Part shown: positions 1 through 11,288 of the stretch, in pieces | Layout: every line of letters starts with the position of its first letter | Numbering within the stretch: position 1 is the first letter of the stretch | Assembly: GCF_036711975.1 (NCBI RefSeq) | Contig: NC_091971.1 | Location: forward strand, 21,831,501-21,895,500 | DNA from: Onthophagus taurus | Taxonomy: Eukaryota; Arthropoda; Insecta; Coleoptera; Scarabaeidae | Reading direction: 5' to 3' | DNA: 64,000 nt | Position numbers and translations under genes: made by a program | The notes under the pieces: generated by a model | Seen by the model: only the letters and a program-made list of their open reading frames with translations | Databases searched by the model: none | What the model was told of the DNA's origin: nothing

Positions 1-13
1 GTAGATGGAACGC

Positions 14-185
14 GAGTGATCTACCCTTCAAAGCACTTGTTTCGTGATCAATTTTTAAATGTATTACTGCGATCTGTCTCCTAAAATCTTTGATGGAAAT
101 TGGCTTCTGAAATATCCTTTCTTATCAAGTGGAAGATACTGAGTGATCTACCCTTCAAAGCACTTCTTTCGTGATCAATTTTTAA
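14..185. repeat. Pair of 45-bp direct repeats
   Basis: Positions 14-58 and 141-185 carry the same 45 bases (starting GAGTGATCTACCCTTCAAAG) with a single G/C difference, separated by 82 unrelated bases. No coding potential. It may be a fragment of a longer tandem array that continues off the left edge. Confidence 0.8.
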
Positions 186-819
186 TCATAATCAATTCTA
201 TATAGCAAAAAGGAGTTTACAATAGTCGTATCAATTATCATTGTGAATATACACCAATATCATTTCTTACCCCTTATTCCTATAGAATGTTTTTCTATGA
301 GCCAATCATGATGGTCTACCTAACCCAACCCATGTATGGATTATAATATTGAATCAGTCTTGGCTAAGCAACTTACGCTTTTAATTTTTGTACTCTGCTG
401 CATCTTGCAACTGATGCTACTGGTTTTATAGTATCAAAATTTGTGGCCATACAAACACATTTGCTATCATTCCATTTTACCAGCAATATTTTGTTGTCGC
501 TATCAAATCTTTGATCATAGGATATTTATCTGGAGCTAACTTTTCTAGGTCTTTGGTTGGTCGCAACAAACATTTTACATTTTCCCATTTTCGCTGATAG
601 TACCTGTTAAAAATTGTAAAAATATAAGCTACAGTTTTTTGGACTATATCAATTAGTTAGCAAAAGAATATTAGTTAGCAATATCCATCTTCACCACAAA
701 GTGTCCAGTGTTTGTAACCAAAGCTTATTTGCTTAACCTTTACGCACTTTTAGTAAGTGGCGAGTGGTGTCGATCATTTACTCGTCGTGCATTTACTATA
801 TCTAACAACGGTCTAATCT
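186..819. other. AT-rich stretch without recognised features
   Basis: Read on both strands; no open frame, RNA gene or repeat structure that I can support. Confidence 0.5.
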
Positions 820-888
820 TAAATGTGATAGAAAAGATTTCGAATTTTGTTGTACTTTTACTGGTTTATTTATATTTTTGTTGTCTAA

Positions 889-915
889 CTAGTTTCGGCA
901 AAAAGCCATCATCAG
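889..915 (-). ncRNA. Hammerhead-like core motif
   Basis: Minus strand reads CTGATGA, one T, GGC, TTTTT, GCC, GAAAC. This matches the conserved CUGANGA and GAAA boxes of hammerhead ribozymes around a 3-bp stem II, but with one extra base before the stem. A clear stem III and the U of the cleavage site are not visible, so activity is unproven. Confidence 0.35.
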
Positions 916-1122
916 AGACAAAAGTCAATGAATTTTACAGGAAATTAACATCGAATAGATGACATCTACCACAAAAGACGTCCATACGGAGTTAAATCCT
1001 TAAAGATTTTTAAAAAAATTTTACGTTTATTTTAAGTAAATTATGTGACAATAATAATTTAATTTGTTCACCGCTTTATGTTTTCGATGTTAATTTCCTC
1101 TAAAATTCATTGACTTTTGTCT

Positions 1123-1149
1123 CTGATGATGGCTTTTTACCGAAACTAG
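1123..1149 (+). ncRNA. Hammerhead-like core motif (inverted partner)
   Basis: Mirror copy of the 889-915 motif: CTGATGA, T, GGC, TTTTT, ACC, GAAAC. One stem base differs (GCC to ACC), which weakens stem II. It lies 207 bp from its partner in opposite orientation. Confidence 0.3.
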
Positions 1150-1217
1150 TTAGACAACAAAAATATAAAAAAACCAGTAAAAGTACAACAAAATTCGATA
1201 TTTTTTCTATCACGTTA

Positions 1218-2349
1218 AACAAACTGGTATAATGGATATTAACTTCAATTTCAACCTAATATTAAATGATTTATCGCCCTTACTTTCATTAGCTTCGGCA
1301 TTATTCTGAAAGTGTATGTAAGACTTTACTTGAAGATAGGCATTTTTGCTCATAGCATTTTTCATAATAGGTTTTCCCAAATCGTCGTCGTCTGACCACT
1401 AATCGCGCTTAGATGGTAAAGTGTGGTAACCCGCTAAATACAAAAAAAAGCCAATAAAAATTTTGTTCTCATCTTTTGTGAACAATCAAAACGGAAAAGC
1501 AACGGAAAATATTTCCTCTTCCGCTTCCTTCTTTCCTTAAATCCTAAAGGAAAACAAATATCCACAATTCCTCCCTGCAAAAACTTCGAATCTGTAACGT
1601 TTTTAATGTATTTAATACAAAATTCTACACAGGAATGGCATTCACATGTAATATCATTTGTTACATCTGGGCTAAAGCCCTACCGTAGTATTCCTTAACA
1701 TAGATGTCCCAGCAGCTACGAAAACGCAAATTATCGGTAGGTTAAGGAAAGAAAAATTCCTGCTCTCAAAGAACAAATCGCTGGCAAAAATAAGAAAGAC
1801 GATAGGAGTAACACGCGAAGGCGTCAGCCTGCGGAACCTGCTGAAACAAGTTCAGTAGTTCGGACAGCAAAAATCGCAAATTAAGGATGAAATTTCCCTG
1901 TCAGTTACAAAACTTCGTTGAAGTACTGAACTGGTTTGCTTGCCTTGGGGAAATGGAGGTAACTCTGAAAAATATAGATCATTCAAACCAGTATTTTTTG
2001 AAGAAGAACTGATTACAAAGCCATGGTTACCACAAATTCGCTCCCAAAATTACTAATTACGACAAAATTACCTGATTAGATATATTTATCTGATATGATA
2101 ATCCCCATACCGGCAAAAATGTTCAATACGAGGCCTAATCTTGGGTTTCGTCAAAAGACGACTAATTCAGAATTCATTCATGCGGGTATCAGTGGACATG
2201 GTTTTGAAGTTCAATCAATGGAGTTAATGATTCAATTTTTGATCATCCGACGAATGACTGCGAGGTTATCAAGGATACAAAAGGTGATCGCTTGGGCTAG
2301 GAAGACGATGGAAACCTTCACCATCTCGACGAATCCTGGGCCTTGAAAC
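1218..2349. other. Mostly anonymous sequence upstream of the R2-like fragment
   Basis: No intact gene. 1740-2349 is slightly GC-richer than what precedes it and may be older, unrecognisable R2-like sequence continuous with 2350-2930; the short open frame 2095-2346 has no convincing similarity. Confidence 0.35.
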
Positions 2350-2930
2350 AGAAAATCAAGAATTAGTGAAAGAACCAACTTCACCAGTCAATGGTTGGTC
2401 GGCAGTTGAAGGAGTGCAGTAAAGCAACGGCATGCTACCGAATAAATCGTGAAATAAGATGGGGAGAGGCCCAGACGTCGATCATTCCTACCGGGCTGTA
2501 TGTGAGGTGGAGAGTCCACTTTTTCGGTAGCTGCTTTTGAACTCACGGTGGACAGCTAACAACGCATTGCTCCTCTAAGAAGTTTATCGAAATAACTCTA
2601 GCCAAGATCGGTTATGAGTTCATCGATAAACACACCGAAGGGTGGTCCCTGCGATTACCCAACATCGTAGCTTATAAGGATGCGCTAGTAAGGATCATTG
2701 ATTGCCCAGATCACTAGAGGGAGTGATCTTCTGGACGAATAGCACGACTCGAAAACCAAATATTATAGTGACGATTTGGGTATAGCTTACGACAGTTTCA
2801 TGTTCAGCAGCCGGGTATCCTGATGGATTCCTAAAATCCCCAAGTCCCATCAGGATCTCTCGGGACTAAGACCGTCTAAAAGAAGGTTGTTCAAGGGCTC
2901 CAAACGGATTGCAATCGATGAAACAAGTTG
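2350..2930 (+). pseudogene. Decayed R2-clade retroelement, 3' end with restriction-like endonuclease
   Basis: Conceptual translation with several stops gives THGGQL (for the R2 CxRTHGxRxxRHN zinc-knuckle end), then FIEITLAKIGYEF, then RLPNIVAYKD and IIDCPDH, followed in other frames by RLENQ and VQQPGI. The order and spacing fit the C-terminal half of R2-type ORFs: CCHC knuckle, then the restriction-like endonuclease (PD...D), then the terminal helix. The endonuclease PD reads PN here, and the first knuckle Cys codon run is broken by a stop. R2 elements normally sit in 28S rDNA; no 28S sequence flanks this copy. R8/Hero-type relatives cannot be excluded. Confidence 0.55.
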
Positions 2931-3560
2931 ACTCCCCTGAGGCAACGGGCCACGCAGCAGTTAAGATGTAGGGGAACAAATAAAAGTATAAAATATATTT
3001 CAAATAGAAATGTCCCATCAATTATTTGCTAACTTTAGTATTTAATTTAACACATTATATGCATTATCTAACATTTGTTTTCCAACATTATTTCCTAGTA
3101 TATCAATATTATTATGTGTATTGATTTAAACTTGACAATGAATGGATGTTTTTTTCAATTTTGTCTCTCATCTTTCACATCTTTCATTCTCTATTCATTG
3201 TCTCATTCTCATCTCTCAACTTTGCTGCATTCAGAAGTAGTTCAAGAGTTTGCTTTTCCTGATGATTTACAAAATCTTTATATCTGATGTGAATTCCTGT
3301 TTCTGAGCTATCTTTATTGGCTATGGATATGCTTAAACCTTTTGATTGATTTATGTTCTTTGGGAGATTGCCAGAGTACCATTTAATTCTGCATGCGTAT
3401 ATATTAGTTTATCGGTGTTTATATTCCGCTGAATTCTTAATGTTCTAAAAGTTGATCTAAACTTTAAATCTCTAGCAAGAATCTAAGTATTTTATTTATA
3501 TTGAGATGTAAATCCATCGCAATATCAGTGCAAACTAAATGTATCGTCAAATGAAAGCAA
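2931..3560. other. AT-rich stretch, nothing recognised
   Basis: No gene or repeat structure supported. Confidence 0.5.
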
Positions 3561-3720
3561 ATTAAACTAAAATTAGAACTAAAACTAGAACTAACACTAG
3601 AAACTTTCGGGTCTTGTTGTGCGTCTTTTAAGAAAAGGTTTGACGTTTCGGATGCCATGTTGCAACCTTCTTTAGAAACTGGTTGAAGTTTAGAAAAGTT
3701 AGTTAGAAATTCTCCCAAAA
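3561..3720 (-). mobile_element. Penelope-like 3' tail (solo fragment)
   Basis: On the minus strand this matches the tail of the Penelope copy at 61.94-62.03 kb: AGAAGGTTGCAACATGGCAT, CCGAAACGTCAAACC, AAAAGACGCAC, then ACCCGAAAGTTTCTAGT. It continues into AACTAGAACTAACACTAG-type repeats also seen at 10.7 and 53.5 kb. The open frame 3464-3718 is incidental. No RT or endonuclease coding is attached. Confidence 0.75.
3646..3676 (-). ncRNA. Hammerhead-like motif, mutated
   Basis: CTAAAGA (CTGAAGA in the 61.9 kb copy), A, GGTTGC, AACATG, GCATCC, GAAAC, then CGTC paired with GACG 16 bases on. The G-to-A change in the first box would be expected to kill a hammerhead. Confidence 0.35.
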
Positions 3721-5639
3721 AACATTTACCTTTGCATTAACTTCAAGAGACTGTGGTTGTTTGCCATGATACATCATTTTGTTTTTTCTTATTTGTTTAA
3801 TTCTATTTATCAAATCTAAATAAATGTCTTCAATTTCATATTCACTTCGGTACTAAGGCTTAATATCGTTTGCAGATTTGTCCATGTGCCACAGCTGTAG
3901 ATTTGTCCATGTAAATAATCCATGTGAATAAGTAGATTGAACTTCGTATGGAGAGGGTCACCTGTTCTAGACTTCGAAGCTAGTCTATAATATTTTCCAG
4001 TTAAATTTTGAAAAATCTGACGCCTTCATACAAATATCTTTGTCATACTTTTCCGAAAAAATTTTTAAAAAATTTGCTCGAAAAGACACACTTTTAAAAT
4101 ATTAAAAATAAATAAATTATAGTTTCGAAAAATAAATAAACCTTGTATTAAAAAATTGTATTAATTCTGTATCAGTAAGGATACAACTGATATCAATACC
4201 TTTAAAGGTTATTTGTAAAATATATTTATTACATGTATTTTTTGTGCGCCTATGGAAATGCAATGAAACATCGATTCGCTTGAAACTCAAGGTTTGGAAA
4301 CTGTTGGCAAAGCGCTCAAAACGACATCAAAAGCGATGCTGCCGTGTTTTACTTCTGGTTATTCTCTATTCAGTGCTTTTGTACTTAACAGGATCGTAGT
4401 TTGTGTCATTCTTAATTCTGATTTTAGTTCTTATCGAACTCTAAGAACTGTAAATGTAATAAAGTTAACTCTCTTCGAGGTGTTAGGAGCAAATTTAATT
4501 TTTAATGTTCTTCTTGGCTTCCACGAATACACTAATCTTATGCTCTAAAAGCATTAATGGTGAAATCGCTTTTGGAAACTCGTGTAGTTTTAAAAAGATC
4601 CTTTCTTAAGATGAACTTAAAAGAAGTACCAATTCTAACAAGTACACGACTAGTCTTAATTCACATATGGGTTGATATAGCACAACTGTTTTAAATGTAT
4701 GGGCTCATTTCAACTGTGAAAAACCCCAGGAAATGAGATTATAGATTAATCCATAAAACAATAATCCATATCTTATTTGATAATGACAAACAAGAAGTTG
4801 AGAAAATCTAGACTAGCAGTTCAAATTTTGTTGGGAAGGTATTTGTCGACTAATAAATGATACCAGACCTAATATATGTGTAACTGCGATGAGACAGGAA
4901 TTTCAATTAGTTTCAAAGCAAAGTCAAAAATCAAAATAAATAAATGTCAGAATCAAGCAGCATGGTATCGCATCAATTCTGAAATGATTGTCACAGACTG
5001 TATATATTATCTTATATATATATTAAGACTATCGACCCTAAAAACGCAGCCTTTAAAAGTCTTCAAGGTCACAAGCGGTCAATACCTTCAAAAAATATAT
5101 TCAGATTGGTAATTATCAGCAACTAACAGAGAATTGGCAAAAGCATTCGCACTTCCACTAAAGTAGAACCAGAAAACCTATTGGAGCAACTATAACTTCA
5201 ATTCGAGATTGTTTACACTAGAACTAAAAACTTGATACCAAAGATGTAAGTGTATGTGTCATTCATTTATGGCCCTACAGCCCGTATCGAGGCTTGGCCT
5301 CCCTCAGCCTCTGCCTCCATTAAAAGATGTAATTGCGCTAGGAATTATGTACTGCATTCAGAGATGATGCAGTAAAGTGATCGATCACAGCAGTGGTTCA
5401 AGAAATTTCTTTAAAACTAATCTGTCACGCTCTGGATACCCGATGATCATTAATAAGGTTATTCAATAGGTTGTGGATGCAAATTCCAAGACTCCATGCC
5501 TAGAGCTTATGGAATGGTTCAAACTTTCTTAAATTATATTCTTTTGATGTTTCGAACTGTTTAATCTGGTACAAGAAACTGAAACTTTTGTTGTGGTAAT
5601 GTGGTTTTGATCATTTTTAATATTATATCAATTCGTTTC
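3721..5639. other. Long AT-rich stretch without recognised genes
   Basis: Open frames at 4294-4548 and 4876-5112 have no recognisable domain and AT-driven composition. A short GC-richer patch at 5270-5325 (GGCTTGGCCTCCCTCAGCCT) stands out but I cannot name it. Confidence 0.45.
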
Positions 5640-6505
5640 ATTATTCCCACCAACCAACCCGTAAAGTAACTCAAACCTAAACCAACGTACTCATAGTCAC
5701 CTAACTCCAAGCCCACAATTTAACAATGCTCCAAAGTAACCCAACCTCGACGTATCGCAACCAATAAGTGATCTAACTCCAATAGAAATCAATCCAACCT
5801 CTAAGACTCCTCACCAATAACCAACCAATAAATCATTCAAGTAATTCAATATCCTAACGCAGACACTAATCCTTCCAGTCCCATATCAACTCAATCACAA
5901 AGTAGTACAACTTCAACGCAAACCAACTAAACCATAAACTTACTCAACCATAAAGTAACTCACACACTCAAGTAACCCAACTCAAAACAACTCACTCATA
6001 ATGTAATTCAACTCCAGAACGAGCTAACCTTAAACTAATTCAACTAATAAAAAAATTCAACTCTAAAAATAGCAATACAATCTTAAGACAAATTAACCAC
6101 AATTAACTATAACAATTTAACTATAAAGCAACACAACTCTACAACAACTGAAGTATAAAGTAGTCCTATTAATCAGTTATTCAAGGTCAAAGCAACCCAA
6201 ACAATTTCAAAACAGGCCGATCCCAAAGCAGACTAACTCTAATCATTCCAGGTCTCATAACAACTCAATCATAAAGTAGTAACTAAAAGTAAACCATCTA
6301 AATCGTGAAGGAATTCAAGCAACACATACAAAGACCTCATTTCCAAAGCAAGTCAACCCAATACCATAGCAACCCACTCAGAAAGTAATTCAAGTTCAAA
6401 GTTCACTATAATTCAAATTTGACACGTTGCCAATTCGCAATTCCAAACCAAGTAAATCTTAGAGCAAGCTAATCTAACCCGATTACAAAGTAACTCAACC
6501 TTAGA
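5640..6505. repeat. Degenerate minisatellite, A+C-rich on plus strand
   Basis: About 860 bp built from diverged copies of a roughly 18-22 bp phrase, of the form AAAGTAACTCAACCTYAA / ACAACTCAATCATAAAGT. The plus strand is strongly A+C-rich with few G. Copies are too diverged to define a single period by eye. Confidence 0.65.
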
Positions 6506-6599
6506 AATATAGAAAAATATTAATTTTGCAATCCACCATCTTCTTTTATTCTTCCTTTCATTTTTTGATGTGATTACAAAATTACTTTGCAAATGATTA

Positions 6600-7246
6600 T
6601 AGTACGTATATGCATAATTTGTGGAGATGAAAGCAACTTTTACATCTTCTGCAGCGAGGATGCTAGGTTTCGTTTTGCGCACATCGCGTGCCTTTTCTGA
6701 CATCAGTGTGTACAAGTCCCTGTTTTTGACTTTTGTATTGTCCAAAATGGAATATGGCTCTGTAATTTGCTCACCACAATATGCGTGTCATAGACTTATA
6801 TTGGAAAGAATTCAGAGGAGATTTCTCAAATATATGTCTCTACGCTTGGATGGATCATACCCGGATCGTGGAACGGATTACGCATCCCTGCTGCAACGTC
6901 ACAACTTTTCTGCATTGGACGTGAGAAGAGATGACACTGATCATCAAGTTTTTACAGAAGTTAGTGCAAGGTGAATTGGATTGTGGTTGTGTTGTCGCGG
7001 ATCATTTTCGTGGCGCCTACACGTATAACAAGTAGTACCAATGAGTTATACCTGAGGAATTGCAGATCCAACATTTTAGCCAACTCCACGGTGCAGAGGA
7101 TGTGTAAACTAACTAACAATAATAGTGTTTATGTCAGTTATATTTGTTTTATAGCATGTGCTATTTCTTTTATTTCTTTTGTTTTCTTGTAATATTGTCC
7201 TGTAATTGATCTTTGTTGGACAATAAAGTGAATTATTATTATTATT
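6600..7246 (+). mobile_element. 5'-truncated non-LTR retrotransposon
   Basis: Starts inside the RT thumb/C-terminal region and ends in a polyadenylation-like AATAAA (7221) followed by an (ATT)n tail, the usual 3' end of CR1/Jockey-type elements. 5' truncation is typical of target-primed reverse transcription. Confidence 0.8.
6621..7192 (+). pseudogene. Non-LTR RT C-terminal fragment
   Basis: 6621-6974 encodes SKMEYGSVICSP, LERIQRRFLKYM and DGSYPDRGTDYASLLQRHN, the conserved block after the RT thumb in CR1/Jockey-superfamily ORF2 (compare 24.77-24.96 kb in this window). A frameshift near 6960 moves the rest (RCxSNxLxNSxxxRMCKLTNN) to the frame of 6971-7192. Catalytic RT domain absent. Not expressed as a functional protein. 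Confidence 0.8.
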
Positions 7247-8819
7247 AACCTTGGCCATCTTCATAAGATCTGCAAATTATTTGAACCGAAAAAGTAAATT
7301 GATAAATATTTGTCTCGCCTCCTAAAAAGTCGTACCAAGATATTAGACGAGATATCGCGTTGGGATCAAAAGATAACCTTACAAGATTAGGGGATTAATA
7401 CAATCATTTGTAGTGGACCGGTACACCTACCACTACGTGAAAAAGAAAAACTCAACATTCAAAGGCTATGCGCTTTTCTACATTCTTTTACGACAGTGTC
7501 TGTGAAATATGAAAAAAAGCGCTTTGTAACCAATCTGTGAGTGTTTGAGCTTTCATCCATCCATGATTTGTTCTGTCGTCGCGAGAACTAAGGCTACAGC
7601 ATCTATCATTACAACATAACTTACCCTGGGGATGTAATTCAATACATTGTAGTCACTTTTTTCCAACTTATGTATAACGTTTAAGGAATGCAATAATACA
7701 GCAGAAGCCAAACTGCACATCAGTATAGTGATACCGGATTTTGAAAAATTTTCGGAATAGTTTTAACTAAAATGTAAAACAATTTCTTTTTACCGTTGCA
7801 ATGTCTTCTTTAAGTTTTTCAAATAGTGTTCGAAATTTCAATTGACACATTTACACGACGTTTTTTAATGTTTGTTACGATTGTTTGGAATATTTTGTTA
7901 TCATGCATTTCTAACATGGATCAGGACCAATCTATACTTGGCAAATTTGAATTAAATTTAGCCACAATACCACCTTGATATAAATAAATTTACGCCAAGT
8001 ATCTTAACTCGTTGATTGCTAGTGGGAAAACTCAATCTCCACAAAAAGAAGCAGCTCTTCTGAATGCCTTTTTATCTTCAAATATGAAAATGGTTTGACA
8101 GCCACTTTTTTTAAGACGAATACGAATTTTAATACGAATGTATCGATTATGAAGTGTACCAAATGTTATATTATAGCTACTGGAGGTGCGACGTAAGAAC
8201 CACATTCTGTAATCTTTATTAATGAAGCTTCAAGAGTTGCTGGTGGATAATCTTTATTTTTGTCTAGCACATAGGATGACACAATTCGCAATTTATTACC
8301 ACATTATAAAATTTAAAACAACTCCGAAACTATGAATCCGGTTGATTCCCATCGAACACATAAAGATCACAAAATCGTAGATATCATGCATATCAAATAA
8401 AGTTTCTAAATGGTACTTAAATTCTAACTTACCAGCTAGAGAGGCTTAATTCTTTAATAAAAAAAACAGGTTGTACACTCAGGCGCTATTTTCTTTGTTC
8501 GTAACTCGAGTTTGCGGTTGTAATGCATATGTGCTGATTGGCTATTACTACTCTGTAGGTAATTGTTAGCAATGTCGCAATCACACTAATAGTTTCGGAG
8601 CTACATACAAATTTATACAACACCGATATAGTGAGCAATCTCACCTCTGGACATCAATTTCGCCCCAAATGACGACAATGAATTTTCACCGGGAAACAGT
8701 TTGCTCTTGATTCCAGAGTTTTTTCGAGATTTCAAGTTAAATTACTCGCCGTCCGATAACTGTCGGGTTTAGTCTTCATGAATTATAAGTAGAAATATTA
8801 GAGACTTCACATTTTCAAA
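7247..8819. other. Anonymous intergenic sequence
   Basis: No coding region or clear repeat found on either strand. Confidence 0.45.
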
Positions 8820-10135
8820 CCTACCCACAAGAGTATTTACATCGCACCCTCGATAATTCCTTCATTATATTTGCTAATAAAGCGTAAATCGTCGAGATAT
8901 ACGCAAACAGGATTAGAGGCGACAAACGCAAGAGTCTCAATTGTAACCGTAGAGACGGTTCCGAGCGGCTTCGTCCTGGTTGAAAGGACTGCGCGGATCC
9001 TTCCTCGGGAACTTCGACAGGTGTTTCTAAGCTCCACATCATAAAACCACTCTTATAAATTCATACGCGAAATTCTGTAACCTTATTTTATTTTATTTTT
9101 TCGTTTAATTCATTAAATGGGACTCTAGACAATTTCAATAACCCATTTCAATTCAGAAACTTCCTCTTATACAATTTCCTTCCACAAAATCACGTCATTT
9201 AATGACTATGAAGAGAATCGCGATTTGGATATAGAAGTCTTTGCAAAGGTCTTCTTTGAGTCGGGGGATGGTTTCTCTAGGACTTCTCTCATCCTTATGT
9301 GCGTGCGTGTTGAGAAATTTCGTATTCAAAGGTTGACGTTCGGTGCGCTTGAAGCTTTTCGACGAAGACGACGTCTCCCGGTTAACAATTAGATCGTTTA
9401 GATAATTCCAGAGTCAGAACGTCCCCGAAACCGGGGTACGGGGGACAAGGAAATGTTGATTTTGAAAAGGGGTCCTAATGAGTCGCGAAAACGTCAATTA
9501 CGCGACACTTGTCTCTATCTTCTCGAGACCGTAGCTCCGGTCTCTACAGGCCGCGTTATACTAACGCTGAATCTTTTAGAAGTGGTTTCAAGCAATTATT
9601 ACTGCGCTGATGTAAGAGGAGCAGGCCCCCCTGAACGATTTCGAAACGGAAACAACGAAAGGGTTAAGATAAATAAGATTTTCTATTGTAGTGGAGTATT
9701 CGAAATTAAATTCTATTAATAATGATAATAATTGAATTTTAATTATTTTCTTTTGAAACACTGTTTCTATTTACACAAATTAACCCTTTTAGGAGAAGCG
9801 ATAATCGTGACCGTTCCCACTTTTCAACATTCAAGTCACGTAGGAATTTTAAGGTCCGAGGCGTCCGTCGGTCAAGCTCTCGCGATTTCCATGCAAATGG
9901 TCGCGTCGCGACGCACCAACTAATTGAACAGCACAATTAAATTTGAAATAAAGCGCGCGCGAACCCCCGACGCCACTCCAACGTTCCCATTAATCCCCCG
10001 TGGGCGAATATGCGCGGCACGTGATCGTAGACGAACCCCATTAATTATGGAAATTAATTATTTGTCCCCAAATGTCCCCCTCGCCCTCATTCTGACCATC
10101 CACTGGATGCGTTTGATGTTAATTATTTAATTGTT
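8820..10135. promoter_or_regulatory. GC-richer non-repeat block with homeodomain/POU-type sites
   Basis: Composition is visibly GC-richer than neighbours and lacks transposon signatures. 9891-9898 is ATGCAAAT (POU octamer); TTAATTA occurs at 10041, 10054 and 10119, and 9930-10020 is rich in CG steps. Overlapping small open frames on both strands (8821-9042, 9453-9719, 9739-9936, 9924-10130) have no domains and look incidental. Inference: conserved non-coding, possibly enhancer sequence of a neighbouring gene; exons of an unrecognised gene are an alternative. Confidence 0.25.
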
Positions 10136-10275
10136 TTGATGGTTATTAATGTTCAACGTCCCCTTTGGAGACATTTTGAACGTTATTTGATTTACTAAAC
10201 AAATGTTTAGTTTAGTTCTATAAAATAATTATAATACAAAGAATAAAATTAGTATTGTTTGATGATTTTTTGTTG

Positions 10276-10340
10276 ATGTCATCAATTCATGTCATCCATT
10301 CATGTCATCAATTCATGTCATCAATTGATGACATTAATTC
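10276..10340 (+). repeat. 13-bp minisatellite, five copies
   Basis: Five consecutive 13-bp units of ATGTCATCAATTC, the first and third perfect, the others with one to three changes. Confidence 0.9.
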
Positions 10341-10700
10341 TTAACACAATTTTTAATCCTCTTCAATCATAGTTCAACAAAGTTCTCTGTGTGGTTCAAT
10401 AATACAAATATAAAAAGAAATACCAAATGACTCAATTTATAGGACACGTTTGTAACAAAATGACGTAATCTCCTGAAGATACTGTAAATGTTCGCTATAC
10501 ATTTACAGCAACCGGTTGAGAAAAAATAAAATAAAAATCCATTTAAGTGCAAAAACGAATTTTATTTAATAAAATTAGTGGTTATAGAAATGGTGGAGGC
10601 GTAGGGTTTCATTCTTTTTTTCAATACAGTAAAACAAAGAGATATGAACAATTTTTAATTTGCACTTTAAACTGTTTGAATAAATAATTTTAATGCATAC
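10341..10700. other. AT-rich spacer
   Basis: No feature supported; antisense open frames 10367-10552 and 10575-10886 overlap repeats and AT-rich sequence only. Confidence 0.45.
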
Positions 10701-10936
10701 ACGGCTAAACCCGAATGTTTGTAGTTCTAGGATCAGTGTAAGTTGTACTTTTAGTTCAATAAAAAATATACAAGAATCTAGTGCTGAATAACAACTAAAA
10801 CTGGAGCTAACACTAGCACTAGAACTAATACTAGACCTAGAACGAAAAACATTCGGGTTTAGCCGTCTTAAGAAACGCCCGACCAAATCCGAATGTTTCT
10901 AGTTCTAGATCTAGTGTTAGTTCCACTTTTAGTTCC
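10701..10936. repeat. Palindromic array of Penelope-tail units (plus, minus, plus)
   Basis: Three alternating copies: plus 10701-10758, minus 10792-10866, plus 10885-10936. The unit reads ACGGCTAAACCCGAATGTTT then CTAGTTCTAGTGTTAGTTC. The spacer 10759-10791 (ATAAAAAATATACAAGAATC, then TAGTGCTGAATAACAA) recurs almost unchanged in the array at 53.5 kb. The unit is the end of the Penelope 3' tail seen at 62.0 kb. Confidence 0.8.
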
Positions 10937-11288
10937 ATTATTATTATTATTATAACCTTTATTGTTTTCCGTATAATTCACACCAAAAAAAAGTAAAAAG
11001 AAATTCACTAAATCAAAATAGTTTAAATCAAATAAGTATAACTAAATAATTAAGGGAACAATATTAAACGTAATATCCCAGCATTCACTGAGAATACACC
11101 ACTAATTCTGTCGAACAAAATTGTGAGTGGTTTTTCGAAAAATTTACAATAATTAGTGACCTATAGGCTTTACAATTTACTTAGCTCAGGTATTGTAGTA
11201 CCGTCATATTTATCTATAAGTAGCAATTAAAAGAAATTGAAGAAAACGCTTACAAATGGAAAATAAGACAAAATAATTACAGGGAATG

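Larger units (their letters stand above)
820..1217. repeat. Foldback element, about 135-bp inverted arms
   Basis: Arms 820-955 and 1083-1217 are inverted copies at roughly 93-95% identity by eye, around a loop of about 127 bp. The short open frame that crosses the left arm (708-962) is only this repeat. Each arm contains CTGATGA, a T, GGC/GCC-type stem and GAAAC, followed by TAGTTAGAC; the same 17-bp end (GCCGAAACTAGTTAGAC) occurs at 36.46 kb. Tail-to-tail Penelope termini are the likely source, but no Penelope coding is next to it. Confidence 0.75.

Noticed and set aside
708..962. 84-codon open frame as a gene
   Set aside because: It coincides with one arm of the 820-1217 palindrome and has no domain.
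4294..5112. Open frames of 84 and 78 codons
   Set aside because: AT-driven composition, no domain, no splice or promoter context.
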